In this document: positions 59,830-62,000 of the stretch, one piece after another | Layout of the letters: every line of letters begins with the position of its first letter | How positions within the stretch are numbered: the first letter of the stretch is position 1 | Assembly: GCA_029204225.1 (NCBI GenBank) | Contig: CM055102.1 | Span: forward strand, 44,462,484 to 44,524,483 | From: Diphasiastrum complanatum | Lineage: Eukaryota > Streptophyta > Lycopodiopsida > Lycopodiales > Lycopodiaceae | Length of the DNA stretch: 62,000 nt | Direction: 5' to 3' | Position numbers and translations under genes: made by a program | The notes under the pieces: generated by a model | Database searches by the model: none | What the model was told of the DNA's origin: nothing | What the model saw: only the letters and a program-made list of their open reading frames with translations

Positions 59830-60495
59830 ACTTAAGCAATGATCTGTACTAGAACAAACATAGCCTTTGCAGTCAGTTACTTAAGTCAGTTCATGGCTAA
59901 TCCTGGCATGACACATTGGAAGGCTCTTATTAGAGTTTTGAGATACATTCGAGTTACTATGGACTTATGCATTTGTTATGGAGCAGTCCACAATGGCAAA
60001 CTCAATACTCTTAGTGGGTATTCAGAGCAAGTTGGGTAGGAGGTATAGACACTTGCAAATCCACAACTGGATTTACATTCTTCCTCAACAATGGTCCTAT
60101 CTCATGGAGCAGTCACAAGAAAACTTTGAAAGCTCTATCTTCTACTGAATCGGAGTATATTGCTGCTGCTCAAGCTACAAATGAATCAGTATGATTGAGA
60201 AACTTACTTTCAGATGTTGTTTAAAACAATATGCTCCGACAATTTTATTTTGAAATAATTGAAGTGCTATTGCTTTATCTGCCAACCCTAGATTTCATTC
60301 TAGGAGTAAGCACATTGAAATTAAGTATTATTATGTCAGAGGCAAAGTTCTCGACAAAGAAGTAAACTTGCAGTACTATTAAATGAAATACATGACTACT
60401 GATTTTTTTACTAAGGCACTAAGCTTGGATGCACACAAGAAATTTTGTGCAGAACTAAGTTTGAAGGTCAAGGCATTCATGGATTCAGATTAAGG
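59830..60495 (+). pseudogene. Copia RT end and RNase H, second piece
   Basis: TRTNIAFAVSYLSQFMANP and WKALIRVLRYIR continue the RT/RNase H connection. RNase H motifs STTGFTFFLNNGPISWSS, STESEYIAAAQA and SKHIEIKYYYVRGKV follow with frame changes and stops. It ends in SLKVKAFMDSD just before the polypurine tract. Confidence 0.85.
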
Positions 60496-60660
60496 GCGAG
60501 TGTTGGATTATTCTACTATCGAGAGTGATTCATCCGGATAATTGATCTTTAATCTACATCAATTAACTTATTCAGTTCTATAGTCTTATTCGTGTTTCTA
60601 CACAATCTACAGAAATACTCGGGAATCGCACCCTGGTTGCAAAACATGGCGAAGATACAA
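60495..60660 (+). mobile_element. Polypurine tract and start of copia 3' LTR
   Basis: TTAAGGGCGAG is followed by TGTTGGATTATTC at 60502, a typical copia LTR start. The LTR end is not clear and no second copy is in the window. Confidence 0.6.
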
Positions 60661-62000
60661 CAAGATATTATTACTTCACTTTAAGATTAAAATGCCACTA
60701 ACACATCTTCATCATTACTTAGATGAAGTGTCGGTAAAAACTTACTCAAACATAGCATAGGTGATCAAATCTTCCCATATTTAGTGATTTTTTCATCATA
60801 TCACCTAACATATACTTAGTGTGACACCATTGCAAAGCCCATGGGAAATTTTCCATTAGGAGCATTATGAGCGATAATGGCCTACATATGTGGACAAAAT
60901 TGATACTTTTTTTTTTCCATCTTCTTTCAGACCAAACACATCTTTGCTAAAGCTTGTTTGCAAACTTCGGACCTCCATTGGTGTGGTGATTGCATTCCCT
61001 CCTCATGAATATGTTGTGTTCGAAGGGCTACATCCCTCATACTAGATCTCTTGATTGCTTCCTTGATTTAGTTGCCTTAGAACCGGCTACATTTTGAACT
61101 ACTTCAGTTACCTTTGACCTGCACATGCAAAAAATAATGCAAGTCCTCACAAATCTTTCATTTGGAAGATGTCACTCAACCTTTGTTTACAATTACCTAT
61201 TTACAATCAACAAAGGTCCTTAGGACCCTTATTGCAATCAATACATGACAAAGTGGTAGTATTAGAGTGATATGTTCTATCTTTGTGAAATTTGGACTCA
61301 TTTCTTGACTAAGCTTCATGCCAAGTAAAATTCTTCCTCTTTAATGTATTGATATGAGTTTTTATGATTAACCTCAACCGTGCCCCTCAACTACAATCGG
61401 TGTATGGCCACATCACAAAGATTACCACCACCTAATTTTATACAATTACTCAATTGATGCTTATGATTCACATATATTTTCTAAGTGACTTCATAAGATG
61501 CCACTTTACTTGGTCATGTTGACAGTGCATGGGCTATTAATCCCATGCTACATGTGGACAATATCAAATTACGGTCTAAATTATGTGGTGCCTTAGTTGG
61601 TGGCCATTCGTTGGGGTTCTTGGCCTCATCCTACTTAACTTGCTTACTTCTTAAAACACAATGATAACATACAATATTAAAAGGATATTGGTCTCTTACC
61701 TAATGCCAGTTGTTACACAGGGAGGAGCAAAAATATTTTTCATAAAGGCAACTTTCCTCAAATAGGCCCTCGATATCTTTCCTCACATTCCCTTCTAATG
61801 GCCGCATCAATCATTTTTTGGCATTTTGGTCAATCGATGTTTTGCAAGCTTTGTGAACTGCTCACATAATGTAAAAAATCTAAGTTTTATAAATAAATTT
61901 CTTGCAAGCTACTCGCATAATGTGAAATTCCCAGTCAACTCAGAAAACTTTCCAAGAATCTCCTCACAAGTTGTCAAACCTCAAGTTTTCAGACATGGGC
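60661..62000. other. Unassigned right end
   Basis: AT-rich sequence with stops in all frames. A minus-strand stretch near 61740-61830 has short open runs, but nothing I can assign with confidence. Confidence 0.4.

Noticed and set aside
61380-61830. hAT transposase or BED finger on the minus strand
   Set aside because: Only short, scattered resemblance broken by many stops; not enough to call.

Overview
This looks like a window of a large, repeat-rich land-plant nuclear genome. It is AT-rich, its genes are split by introns of up to about 11 kb, and most of it is Ty1/copia and Ty3/gypsy LTR retrotransposons of very different ages. The long introns and heavy nesting suggest a gymnosperm or another large-genome lineage; that is inference and the sequence does not settle it. 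There is no operon, CRISPR array, rRNA or convincing tRNA gene.

Two host genes are visible, both on the + strand. At 321-2236 are the last two exons of a medium-chain (quinone-oxidoreductase-type) NAD(P)-dependent dehydrogenase, whose 5' part lies before the window or is lost. At 29853-52507 is a complete six-exon gene for a secretory-pathway FKBP-type peptidyl-prolyl isomerase of the FKBP15/FKBP2 (FKBP13) kind: 164 aa, phase-compatible exons, and the ligand/active-site aromatics conserved. Its first two introns are 8.2 and 11.3 kb.

Layout: 1-2.3 kb dehydrogenase 3' end; 2.5-5 kb microsatellite and decayed copia; 6.8-7.7 kb decayed gypsy (protease-like and integrase pieces, minus strand); about 8.2-13.6 kb a minus-strand LTR element with a long domain-free interior; 13.65-18.43 kb a structurally complete non-autonomous LTR retrotransposon (834-bp LTRs, 5-bp target duplication, primer-binding site, polypurine tract) with no polymerase; 19.6-23.05 kb a 5'-truncated copia; 23.25-26.14 kb a second, chimeric copia carrying a 425-codon ORF; 26.5-27.3 kb a LINE ORF1-like relic; 29.85-52.5 kb the FKBP gene. 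Intron 1 of the FKBP gene holds a gypsy LTR with primer-binding site and an exon-like 87-bp block. Intron 2 holds an old gypsy gag interrupted by a very young chromovirus (LTRs differing at 2 of 451 sites), gypsy pol relics with a 62-bp hairpin, and a 222-bp hAT-type MITE full of GAAnnTTC units. Downstream, 53.8-54.55 kb is a decayed gypsy pol, 54.9-55.3 and 55.6-55.8 kb are local tandem repeats, and 58.8-60.5 kb is a copia interrupted by an inverted copia gag piece.

No new multi-gene system is evident. The most unusual signals are the hAT MITE with a perfect three-unit heat-shock-element pattern inside an intron of a folding-enzyme gene, the chromovirus with apparent AG...CT rather than TG...CA LTR ends, the non-autonomous LTR element with six CACRTG sites per LTR and an unrecognised Cys-rich ORF, and the unexplained 87-bp exon-like block.
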